The notes: generated by a model from the sequence alone, not told the origin. DNA of 6,538 nucleotides from Rhodobacteraceae bacterium UBA2553 (GCA_002340515.1 DDMF01000046.1:2971-9508), one strand, 5' to 3'. Shown: positions 1 to 4,551, counted from the first letter of the stretch. Made by a program: numbers and translations.

Positions 1-56
1 CCGCGCCCGGCACGCTCAGATGCCTCGTGGTTCGTGGTTTCAAACAGGTCAGCCAT
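1..56 (-). CDS. rarA: Probable replication-associated recombination protein A, N-terminal fragment (cut by window edge)
   Basis: Only the first 18 codons lie in the window. They read MADLFETTNHEASERAGR from an ATG at 56-54. The opening MADLFET, followed by a run leading into an Arg-Gly-Arg, resembles the start of alphaproteobacterial RarA/MgsA proteins, the AAA+ ATPases that act at stalled replication forks. That is recall of the family, because the Walker motifs would lie outside the window. An in-frame TAA sits four codons upstream of the ATG, so this is the first possible start. No strong Shine-Dalgarno sequence is visible. The gene has the same orientation as luxI and begins 76 bases after the luxI stop, with no U-tract terminator between them, so co-transcription is possible. 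It could instead be some other gene with a similar N-terminus. Confidence 0.5.
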   Translation of the reverse strand, partial: MADLFETTNHEASERAGR

Positions 57-132
57 GGGGCCACATTAGGCACCCCGCCCCGGCGTGAAAAGCGCAAAAC
101 GTGCAAATCACCGGCCGGGCGAATGGCGCCGG

Positions 133-720
133 TCAATGGATCGGCGGGCTGATATACATGTGGATCGCCTGATTGATCGTGCCGCCAATTTCCAGCGGGG
201 GCCCCACATATTCGGTTTCATAGCCCAACATCCGCATCCAGCGTTTCCAGGCGCGCGGGCAAAGCCCAAGAATTTCGCGCGCACCGAGGCTGCGGGCGGT
301 GTGCACCATCTCATCAATCAGGCTTTTCTGGATGCGGCCACGATCTGCCGAGGGCACGTCGTGGGACACAAACACCCGCGAGCTTTCCCAGACATGCGCT
401 GCCACCGGGGCGGCGTCGTAAAGGATGCCGACGGGGATGGATTGCAGCAATCCAAATTGGGCGTCACGGATCATATAACTGTACATGCCGCAACGCGCGG
501 TGGTTGGGGTCAGGCGAATGCCCGCCAGCACCTGCCCACCTTCGTGCACGGCAATCCAGCGGCTTTGCGGGGTGTCATATTGGTCGAACTCCATCCCGTC
601 CGTTTCCGGCAGATCCCAGTGCTCTTGCACAATAAAGCATTCGCGTCTGGCCTTGAGAATATTGGTCAGCAGCGCCCCATGCGTATGCATGTTCTGAAAA
701 GATATGGTTGTCGTTTGCAT
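133..720 (-). CDS. luxI: Acyl-homoserine-lactone synthase, LuxI family
   Basis: A 195-residue protein of normal LuxI length that should join an acyl group from acyl-ACP to S-adenosylmethionine to give an N-acyl-homoserine lactone signal in the cytoplasm. The family core is present: Arg25/Arg26, Phe29, Trp35, the acidic block Glu44-Phe-Asp46-x-x-Asp49, Arg69 and the Trp-Glu112-Ser-Ser-Arg115 motif. The C-terminal half carries the GNAT-like fold with LGA at 145-147 and a Trp-rich segment at 158-161. The ATG at 720 was chosen because GGAGG lies five bases upstream; a GTG at 732 is in frame but sits on that site. The gene follows luxR by 44 bases in the same direction, as expected for a sensor-synthase pair. 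Acyl chain length cannot be read from the sequence. Confidence 0.95.
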   Translation of the reverse strand: MQTTTISFQNMHTHGALLTNILKARRECFIVQEHWDLPETDGMEFDQYDTPQSRWIAVHEGGQVLAGIRLTPTTARCGMYSYMIRDAQFGLLQSIPVGILYDAAPVAAHVWESSRVFVSHDVPSADRGRIQKSLIDEMVHTARSLGAREILGLCPRAWKRWMRMLGYETEYVGPPLEIGGTINQAIHMYISPPIH

Positions 721-725
721 CCTAG

Positions 726-730
726 CCTCC
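726..730 (-). promoter_or_regulatory. luxI ribosome binding site that decides the start
   Basis: The minus strand reads GTGGAGGCTAGGATG. GGAGG is five bases from the ATG at 720, so translation starts there and not at the in-frame GTG at 732, which overlaps the site. Confidence 0.8.
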
Positions 731-757
731 ACGGTTGGTGAACCTGTTGAGACCGTG
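730..757 (-). other. Inverted repeat in the luxR-luxI spacer next to the luxI ribosome binding site
   Basis: On the minus strand CACGGT (757-752) pairs perfectly with ACCGTG (735-730) across a 16-base loop. The right arm runs into GGAGG and shares one base with it. The loop contains ACAGGT (747-742), one half of the classical lux box, but no matching second half at the usual spacing. The hairpin could hinder luxI translation. Six-base arms can arise by chance. Confidence 0.35.
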
Positions 758-764
758 CGATTTG

Positions 765-1376
765 TCAGAGCAAATTATACTCCTGCGCTCGTTGAATCGC
801 CTCGGCCGTGGTGCGCACGAAAAGACGTTCACGCGCGCTGCGCAAACGGGCCTTAAGTGCACTTTCCGATATCCCCAAAAGAGCGGCCGCCTCGGTGTGG
901 CGGCTGCCTTTGGCGATAAGCCTCAGCGCCATTCGTTGAGCTGATGTCAATTGTTCAGGGGGGGTCGATTTGACGTGCAAATCTTGCACAACATCCTGGA
1001 TTTGCGCGATTTCGGCATCGGTATATTCCCGATCCCCGCGTGCAAATCCACCGATTGTGCGTGACGATGTTGGGCCGAATGACACGGCGACCCCGTACTT
1101 CAGGCCGAAACTGGCGGCTTGTCCCAGAATGTTGTGCGGATCGGGCAGATTAAGCGCGCTCCAACGGATCGCGCCTTCTGTGCCAAATCCCCAAAACACC
1201 ATGGGATCCGCAAGCATATACCCTTTTTCGGTATAGATTTCGGTCCAGCGGGGGTCATAGGTCTGGATCATTAGGTGGGCAGAGGCAAACCGAATATGGA
1301 GCCCCAAGGCATAGCCTTTTGGGGACATATCGGCCAGCTTGGCCAACCCTTGATCAAGTCCTTGTACGTCACTCAT
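765..1376 (-). CDS. luxR: LuxR-family quorum-sensing transcription regulator
   Basis: A 203-residue two-domain regulator, shorter than the usual 230-250 residues. The autoinducer-binding domain (about 20-135) has Trp44, Tyr48, Asp57, Pro58 and Trp72 at exactly the spacing of Trp57, Tyr61, Asp70, Pro71 and Trp85 in TraR. The Gly113 equivalent is probably Gly95, five residues closer. The LuxR helix-turn-helix covers about 143-200, with Leu151 and Gly157 matching TraR Leu182 and Gly188. The position of invariant Glu178 is Gln147, and the recognition helix reads SESALKARL. The gene lies just before luxI in the same direction, so it is the likely receptor for that signal. The ATG at 1376 has only a weak ribosome binding site. 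A lux-box-like dyad lies 30 bases upstream, suggesting autoregulation. Whether it activates or represses cannot be seen. Confidence 0.9.
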   Translation of the reverse strand: MSDVQGLDQGLAKLADMSPKGYALGLHIRFASAHLMIQTYDPRWTEIYTEKGYMLADPMVFWGFGTEGAIRWSALNLPDPHNILGQAASFGLKYGVAVSFGPTSSRTIGGFARGDREYTDAEIAQIQDVVQDLHVKSTPPEQLTSAQRMALRLIAKGSRHTEAAALLGISESALKARLRSARERLFVRTTAEAIQRAQEYNLL

Positions 1377-1406
1377 GTTCCAAGATCATCCCTGACATGG
1401 TAGAGG

Positions 1407-1424
1407 CCTATCCTTTTAGACAGG
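1407..1424 (-). promoter_or_regulatory. lux-box-like operator upstream of luxR
   Basis: The minus strand reads CCTGTCTAAAAGGATAGG. It fits the CT-N12-AG pattern of LuxR-family sites and shares CCTGT and the closing AGG with the Vibrio fischeri lux box. It sits in a larger imperfect dyad, GGCCTGTC with GATAGGCC around a six-base centre (1405-1426), where seven of eight pairs match. It ends 30 bases before the luxR ATG and overlaps the candidate promoter, a position that suits repression or autoregulation. Confidence 0.55.
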
Positions 1425-1438
1425 CCCAATATTGTCAA
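1410..1438 (-). promoter_or_regulatory. Candidate sigma-70 promoter of luxR-luxI
   Basis: A perfect TTGACA (1438-1433) is followed after 17 bases by AAGGAT (1415-1410), a weak -10 with three of six matches. The region is AT-rich compared with its surroundings. A less likely alternative is TTAACG with TACTAT about 30 bases further upstream. The -35 is convincing, but the -10 is not. Confidence 0.4.
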
Positions 1439-1567
1439 ACAACCTATAATAGTAAAGCGTTGATACAAGTTTCGTTAAAATCGTAATTATTTCTTTTGTC
1501 TAGCCCAACCAACGGCCCGAACCTAGAAATTTCGATCTTTGCGCGACCGCATTGGCCAGATTGCCAT

Positions 1568-1598
1568 AAAAAAAGCCCCGCCAAAAGGCGAGGCTTTT
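1568..1598 (-). terminator. Intrinsic terminator of the rpsM-rpsK-rpoA-rplQ operon
   Basis: On the minus strand GCCTCGCC, loop TTTT, GGCGGGGC forms an eight-pair stem with one U-G wobble, followed by seven T. AAAA before the stem can extend the pairing. It starts 20 bases after the rplQ stop, so it should separate rplQ from luxR. Confidence 0.85.
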
Positions 1599-1599
1599 G

Positions 1600-1615
1600 G
1601 GTTACCTAAGTAACC
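1600..1615 (-). repeat. Perfect hairpin between the rplQ stop and the terminator
   Basis: GGTTAC and GTAACC are perfect six-base arms around a four-base loop, beginning right after the rplQ TAA. There is no U-tract, so it is a second stem in tandem with the terminator and may protect the mRNA 3' end. Confidence 0.6.
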
Positions 1616-2038
1616 TTATTCTTCGTCGGCTGCTTCAAAAGCTTCCAGACGGGCACGGTCAGCGGCGCCTTTGGCGTCGGCATCACGGTCCACAAATTCG
1701 ATGATCGCCATTGGCGCCATGTCACCATAACGGAAACCGGCTTTCAGCACGCGAACGTAACCACCTTGACGCTCGGCAAAGCGCGGGCCCAGCACGTCGA
1801 ACAATTTTGCAACATGCATGTCTTGCTTCAGACGGGCGTTGGCTTGACGACGGGCGTGCAGATCGCCGCGTTTCGCCAGCGTGATCATTTTTTCAATGAT
1901 CGGACGCAGTTCTTTTGCTTTTGGCAAAGTGGTTTTGATTTGCTCATGCTCGATAAGCGAGCCAGCCATGTTTGCGAACATCGCTTTGCGGTGTTCGTGG
2001 GTCCGGTTCAGGCGACGGTAGCCTTTTGCGTGACGCAT
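1616..2038 (-). CDS. rplQ: 50S ribosomal protein L17 (bL17)
   Basis: A 140-residue basic protein of the large ribosomal subunit, near the exit tunnel. The N-terminus MRHAKGYRRLNRTHEHRKAM and the segment GSLIEHEQIKTTLPKAKELR (about 27-46) are characteristic of L17. The RYGDMAPMAIIEFVDR segment near 103-118 closes the family domain. A short acidic and Ala-rich tail (about 119-140) is seen in alphaproteobacterial versions. The ATG at 2038 has AAGGA eight bases upstream. It is the last gene of the alpha operon, separated from rpoA by an unusually long 236-base spacer full of inverted repeats and followed by an intrinsic terminator. Confidence 0.98.
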   Translation of the reverse strand: MRHAKGYRRLNRTHEHRKAMFANMAGSLIEHEQIKTTLPKAKELRPIIEKMITLAKRGDLHARRQANARLKQDMHVAKLFDVLGPRFAERQGGYVRVLKAGFRYGDMAPMAIIEFVDRDADAKGAADRARLEAFEAADEE

Positions 2039-2125
2039 ATTTCATATCCTTCATTTGGTGCTCTTGAATGAGCGATGCTTTGTCTGAGAACCGATGCGTG
2101 TCGGTCCCTCTCCTTGGGGTAGGAT

Positions 2126-2177
2126 CACCCGGGTGTGAAATCCTTGTGATTTCGCACCTATTCCCCACCAATGTGGG
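2126..2177. repeat. Group of stem-loops in the rpoA-rplQ spacer, rplQ side
   Basis: Three inverted repeats are packed here. CACCCGGGTG (2126-2135) is a perfect palindrome. GGTGTGAAATC (2132-2142) pairs with GATTTCGCACC (2148-2158) with one mismatch in 11. CCCAC (2164-2168) pairs with GTGGG (2173-2177) around CAAT. The first two overlap and cannot both form. None has a U-tract. No coding frame is supported in this 236-base spacer. Confidence 0.6.
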
Positions 2178-2187
2178 CATTTGGTGC

Positions 2188-2234
2188 GCGCATTCCCGAA
2201 CCGGAAAACCGGTTCCCTTGTCGTGGGAATGCGC
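2188..2234. repeat. Nested inverted repeat in the rpoA-rplQ spacer
   Basis: Perfect ten-base outer arms, GCGCATTCCC (2188-2197) and GGGAATGCGC (2225-2234), enclose a perfect seven-base inner hairpin, GAACCGG (2198-2204) and CCGGTTC (2209-2215) around AAAA. The two left arms abut and the right arms are nine bases apart. This level of symmetry is unlikely by chance and resembles a REP or BIME-type element or an mRNA-processing structure. It lacks a U-tract, so it is not a standard terminator. Confidence 0.7.
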
Positions 2235-2235
2235 A

Positions 2236-2260
2236 CGGGGGCCGCTTTACGCCGCCCCCG
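2236..2260 (-). repeat. GC-rich hairpin just after rpoA
   Basis: CGGGGGC (2236-2242) pairs with GCCCCCG (2254-2260). Two further pairs form inside after one mismatch. It begins 14 bases after the rpoA stop. With no T-run behind it, it is more likely a stability or pausing element than an intrinsic terminator. Confidence 0.6.
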
Positions 2261-2274
2261 GTCGTCTGTCAATC

Positions 2275-3291
2275 TTAGAACTGGTCTTCGAATTTCTTCG
2301 CCAGGTCTTCGATGTTTTCTGGTGGCCATTCTTCGACATCCATGCCGAGGTGCAGACCCATGCCCGAAAGCACTTCTTTGATCTCGTTCAAGGACTTGCG
2401 GCCGAAGTTTGGCGTGCGCAGCATCTCTGCTTCGGTTTTCTGAATAAGATCGCCGATGTAGACAATGTTGTCGTTCTTGAGGCAGTTTGCAGACCGCACA
2501 GACAGTTCCAGCTCGTCCACTTTCTTGAGCAGAAGCGGGTTGAACTCGAGACCATCATCTTCGTCCTGACGGTTGGCCGATTCGGGCTCGTCAAAGTTCA
2601 CGAAGATCGACAGTTGATCTTGCAGAATGCGCGCAGCATAGGCCACGGCGTCATCCGGCGTGACCGACCCGTCGGTTTCCAGCTTCAGCGTCAGTTTGTC
2701 ATAGTCCAGAACCTGACCTTCGCGGGTCGGCTGAACGTCATACGACACTTTTTTGACGGGCGAATAAATCGCATCTACCGGGATCAGGCCAATGGGCGCA
2801 TCTTCCGGTTTGTTTTTGTCAGAGGCGACATAGCCTTTGCCGGTGTTCACGGTCAATTCCATGAACAAATCAGCGCCGTCATCCAGGTGACAGATCACGT
2901 GATCTTTGTTCAGGATCTCAATGCCAGCGCTTTCCGAGATATCACCAGCGGTGACAACCAGTGGGCCTTTGGCCGAAATCGACAGACGCTTTGGCCCTTC
3001 GACTTCCATGTTGATCGCAACGCCTTTGAGGTTCAGGATGATGTCGGTCACGTCTTCACGTACGCCGGCCACCGAGCTGAACTCGTGCAGAACATTGTCG
3101 ATCTGAACCGACGTGATGGCCGCGCCTTGCAGCGAGCTCATCAAAACGCGACGCAGCGCGTTGCCAAGCGTCAGGCCAAAGCCACGCTCCAGCGGTTCGG
3201 CAATCACAGTTGCCTGACGTGATGGGTCATTGCCCGGCTTCACTTCAAGCTGTGTTGGCTTGATCAGCTCAGCCCAATTTTTATGGATCAT
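2275..3291 (-). CDS. rpoA: DNA-directed RNA polymerase subunit alpha
   Basis: A 338-residue alpha subunit, whose dimer nucleates assembly of core RNA polymerase and whose C-terminal domain contacts UP elements and activators. The N-terminal domain shows the typical RGFGLTLGNALRRVLMSS block (about 36-53) for dimer and beta contacts. The C-terminal domain starts near 250 and has RSANCLKNDNIVYIGDL, with Arg266, Asn269 and Cys270 matching the E. coli DNA-binding residues Arg265, Asn268 and Cys269. The FGRKSLNEIKEVL helix follows. The ATG at 3291 was chosen because GGAGG lies just upstream and the protein then begins MIHKNWAELI, as in related bacteria; an in-frame ATG at 3303 would add four residues but lies before the site. 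It sits between rpsK and rplQ, with a terminator-like hairpin before it and structured repeats after it. Confidence 0.99.
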   Translation of the reverse strand: MIHKNWAELIKPTQLEVKPGNDPSRQATVIAEPLERGFGLTLGNALRRVLMSSLQGAAITSVQIDNVLHEFSSVAGVREDVTDIILNLKGVAINMEVEGPKRLSISAKGPLVVTAGDISESAGIEILNKDHVICHLDDGADLFMELTVNTGKGYVASDKNKPEDAPIGLIPVDAIYSPVKKVSYDVQPTREGQVLDYDKLTLKLETDGSVTPDDAVAYAARILQDQLSIFVNFDEPESANRQDEDDGLEFNPLLLKKVDELELSVRSANCLKNDNIVYIGDLIQKTEAEMLRTPNFGRKSLNEIKEVLSGMGLHLGMDVEEWPPENIEDLAKKFEDQF

Positions 3292-3347
3292 GTGTCCCTC
3301 CATTCCAGTCCCGTCCCCATGTCCGTAAGGGCAGGACGCCCGAGGTT

Positions 3348-3391
3348 AAAAACGACAAAAAGCCGGGCCACGGATAATCCCGTGCCCCGGC
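3348..3391 (-). terminator. Terminator-like hairpin inside the operon, between rpsK and rpoA
   Basis: On the minus strand GCCGGGGCACGG (3391-3380), loop GATTAT, CCGTGGCCCGGC (3373-3362) forms 11 of 12 pairs with one G-G mismatch. TTTTTGTCGTTTTT follows. It begins 14 bases after the rpsK stop. It has the form of a strong intrinsic terminator, yet the genes after it are rpoA and rplQ, with no clear promoter between. It may work as a partial terminator that sets alpha-subunit levels. Confidence 0.7.
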
Positions 3392-3405
3392 AAATAATGT
3401 GGTGC

Positions 3406-3798
3406 TTAAACGCGACGGCGCTTAGGCGGACGGCAACCGTTGTGGGCCATCGGGGTTACATCACGGATTGAGGTGATGTTGAAACCGATCGCAGCCAACG
3501 CGCGCAAAGCTGACTCACGGCCCGAACCGGGGCCTTGAACTTCAACTTCGAGCGTTTTAACGCCGTGCTCTTGTGCTTTTTTACCAGCATCCTCAGCAGC
3601 CATCTGAGCGGCATAAGGTGTCGATTTACGCGACCCTTTGAAACCCATGGTGCCCGCCGACGACCAGGCAATTGCATTGCCTTGAACGTCAGAGATGAGG
3701 ATTTTGGTGTTGTTGAACGACGAGTTAACGTGAGCAACACCAGAGGCAATATTCTTGCGCTCTTTTTTCTTTTGACGAGTTGTTTTATCGCGTGCCAT
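3406..3798 (-). CDS. rpsK: 30S ribosomal protein S11 (uS11)
   Basis: A 130-residue protein of the small-subunit platform that binds 16S rRNA near the E site and, with S18, forms part of the mRNA exit region. Family hallmarks are GVAHVNSSFNNT (about 20-31), the SSAGTMGFKGSRKSTPYAAQ block (about 46-65), GPGSGRESALRAL (about 90-102) and the basic tail CRPPKRRRV. Its length matches the family. The ATG at 3798 follows GGGAGGG at eight bases, and only 15 bases separate it from the rpsM stop, so the two are co-transcribed. In E. coli rpsD would follow here. In this window rpoA follows instead, after a terminator-like hairpin. Confidence 0.99.
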   Translation of the reverse strand: MARDKTTRQKKKERKNIASGVAHVNSSFNNTKILISDVQGNAIAWSSAGTMGFKGSRKSTPYAAQMAAEDAGKKAQEHGVKTLEVEVQGPGSGRESALRALAAIGFNITSIRDVTPMAHNGCRPPKRRRV

Positions 3799-3813
3799 TG
3801 ATCAAACCCTCCC

Positions 3814-4182
3814 TTACTTCTTCTTACCAGCGATGGCCTTTGCGGGGCCTTTGCGGGTACGAGCGTTGGTGTGAGTACGCTGACCGCGTACAGGAAGGTT
3901 GCGACGGTGGCGCAGGCCACGGTACGCGCCCAGATCCATCAAACGTTTGATGTTCATCTGAACTTCACGACGAAGGTCGCCTTCTACGGTGTAGGTCGCG
4001 TCGATATGCTCGCGGATGGCGAGGATTTCAGCGTCCGACAGTTCGTTAACACGACGGGTGACGTCGATTTTAACGGCTTCGCAGATAGCAGCGGCCGATG
4101 TGTGGCCAATACCAGTGATATATGTCAGGGCGATCGGGACCCGTTTATGGGTCGGGATGTTAACGCCGGCGATACGTGCCAA
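3814..4182 (-). CDS. rpsM: 30S ribosomal protein S13 (uS13), TTG start
   Basis: A 122-residue protein of the small-subunit head that contacts 16S rRNA, the P-site tRNA and the B1 intersubunit bridges. It begins MARIAGVNIPTHKRV, has the helix-hairpin-helix region ALTYITGIG (about 18-26), GAYRGLRHRRNLPVRGQRT (about 87-105) and a Lys-rich tail ending AIAGKKK. The start codon is TTG: an in-frame TAA lies two codons upstream, so no other start gives the conserved N-terminus. AAGGA sits nine bases before the TTG. It is the first gene of the alpha operon, but here it is separated from adk by about 390 bases with a terminator, so it probably has its own promoter and a structured leader. Confidence 0.98.
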   Translation of the reverse strand: MARIAGVNIPTHKRVPIALTYITGIGHTSAAAICEAVKIDVTRRVNELSDAEILAIREHIDATYTVEGDLRREVQMNIKRLMDLGAYRGLRHRRNLPVRGQRTHTNARTRKGPAKAIAGKKK

Positions 4183-4204
4183 GTGTTATGTTCCTTTTGG
4201 TTGC

Positions 4205-4230
4205 GGTTCCGTAATGCCGGAACCTTTTTT
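4205..4230. repeat. Hairpin in the rpsM leader; on the plus strand it resembles an intrinsic terminator
   Basis: GGTTCCG (4205-4211) and CGGAACC (4218-4224) are perfect seven-base arms around TAATGC. On the plus strand six T follow directly (4225-4230). On the minus strand the stem lies just upstream of the rpsM ribosome binding site, so it may act in the mRNA leader. On the plus strand it could stop antisense transcription that has crossed rpsM. Confidence 0.55.
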
Positions 4231-4240
4231 CACAACACAA

Positions 4241-4263
4241 GCCCGCGGATCAAATCTGCGGGC
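4241..4263 (-). repeat. GC-rich hairpin in the rpsM leader, possible attenuator
   Basis: GCCCGCGGAT (4241-4250) and ATCTGCGGGC (4254-4263) pair at nine of ten positions around CAA. On the minus strand TTGTGTTGTG follows, a poor U-tract, so attenuation is possible but not clear. Two weaker stem-loops lie upstream in the same leader: GGGGT with ACCCC (4294-4306), and TCCC with GGGA inside CACC with GGTG (4313-4338). Confidence 0.5.
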
Positions 4264-4339
4264 CTTTGCTGAATTCGATGATCCGATGTTCTTGGGGTGC
4301 GACCCCGGCAAACACCGATTCCCGTAAGGGATGTGGTGA

Positions 4340-4366
4340 ATTAGAAGGGATTTGGGGAAAGGTCAA
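4340..4366 (-). promoter_or_regulatory. Candidate promoter of the rpsM-rpsK-rpoA-rplQ operon
   Basis: TTGACC (4366-4361) and TCTAAT (4345-4340) each match the sigma-70 consensus at five of six positions. Their spacing is 15 bases, shorter than the optimum. A start near 4333 would give a leader of about 150 bases containing the stem-loops at 4205-4224, 4241-4263 and 4294-4306. The upstream adk terminator makes a promoter somewhere in this spacer likely. Confidence 0.4.
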
Positions 4367-4423
4367 GGATGGATTTCCACAAGAGCTTCATAGCCAAGCG
4401 TCCTGCCCTCCGTTTCATACGTG

Positions 4424-4490
4424 CCTCTTCCTCTTTCCAAAAGTATCCTGGGGTGAATTGCCCATCGGGCAAGAGGGGCAAAGCCCCTTC
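4424..4490 (-). repeat. Two tandem hairpins plus conserved-looking tail, possible dispersed Rhodobacterales repeat
   Basis: On the minus strand AGGGGC-TTT-GCCCCT (4488-4474) is followed by TTGCCC-GAT-GGGCAA (4472-4458), both perfect stems, then a tail containing CCCCAGGATACTTTTGGAAA and a GA-rich end. The pattern (GC hairpins, then a CCCC-GGAGTAT-like block, then GGAAAGA-GAAG) matches, from memory, an intergenic repeat common after genes in Rhodobacterales. It lies downstream of adk and outside its terminator. No protein function is indicated. Confidence 0.5.
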
Positions 4491-4520
4491 AACGGCCTCA
4501 CTCCAGACACACATCACAAC

Positions 4521-4551
4521 AAAAAACGCCGCGACAGATGCGCGGCGTTTT
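4521..4551 (-). terminator. Intrinsic terminator after adk
   Basis: AAAACGCCGCG (4523-4533) and CGCGGCGTTTT (4541-4551) are perfect 11-base arms around a seven-base loop. On the minus strand six T end the structure. It begins 21 bases after the adk stop and should end the long ribosomal-protein and secY transcript. The arms also give four T on the plus strand, so weak bidirectional action is possible. Confidence 0.88.

Noticed and set aside
110..133. ACCGGC/GCCGGT inverted repeat at the luxI stop as a terminator
   Set aside because: The arms are six bases with a 12-base loop and no T-run follows on the minus strand.
721..732. GTG at 732 as the luxI start
   Set aside because: It sits on the GGAGG that serves the ATG at 720, and the extra residues are not part of the family.
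85..741. A 218-codon plus-strand frame opposite luxI
   Set aside because: It is an antisense shadow of luxI, whose catalytic residues are all present on the minus strand.
1445..1450. Perfect TATAAT on the plus strand in the luxR upstream region
   Set aside because: No -35 element at a proper distance, and no plus-strand gene follows; likely a by-product of local AT richness.
2068..3222. A 384-codon open frame on the plus strand opposite rpoA
   Set aside because: It is antisense to the unmistakable rpoA gene, has no recognisable domain or ribosome binding site, and arises from the codon bias of the real gene.
3292..3303. ATG at 3303 as the rpoA start
   Set aside because: The ribosome binding site GGAGG lies between it and the ATG at 3291, and RpoA of related bacteria begins MIHKNW.
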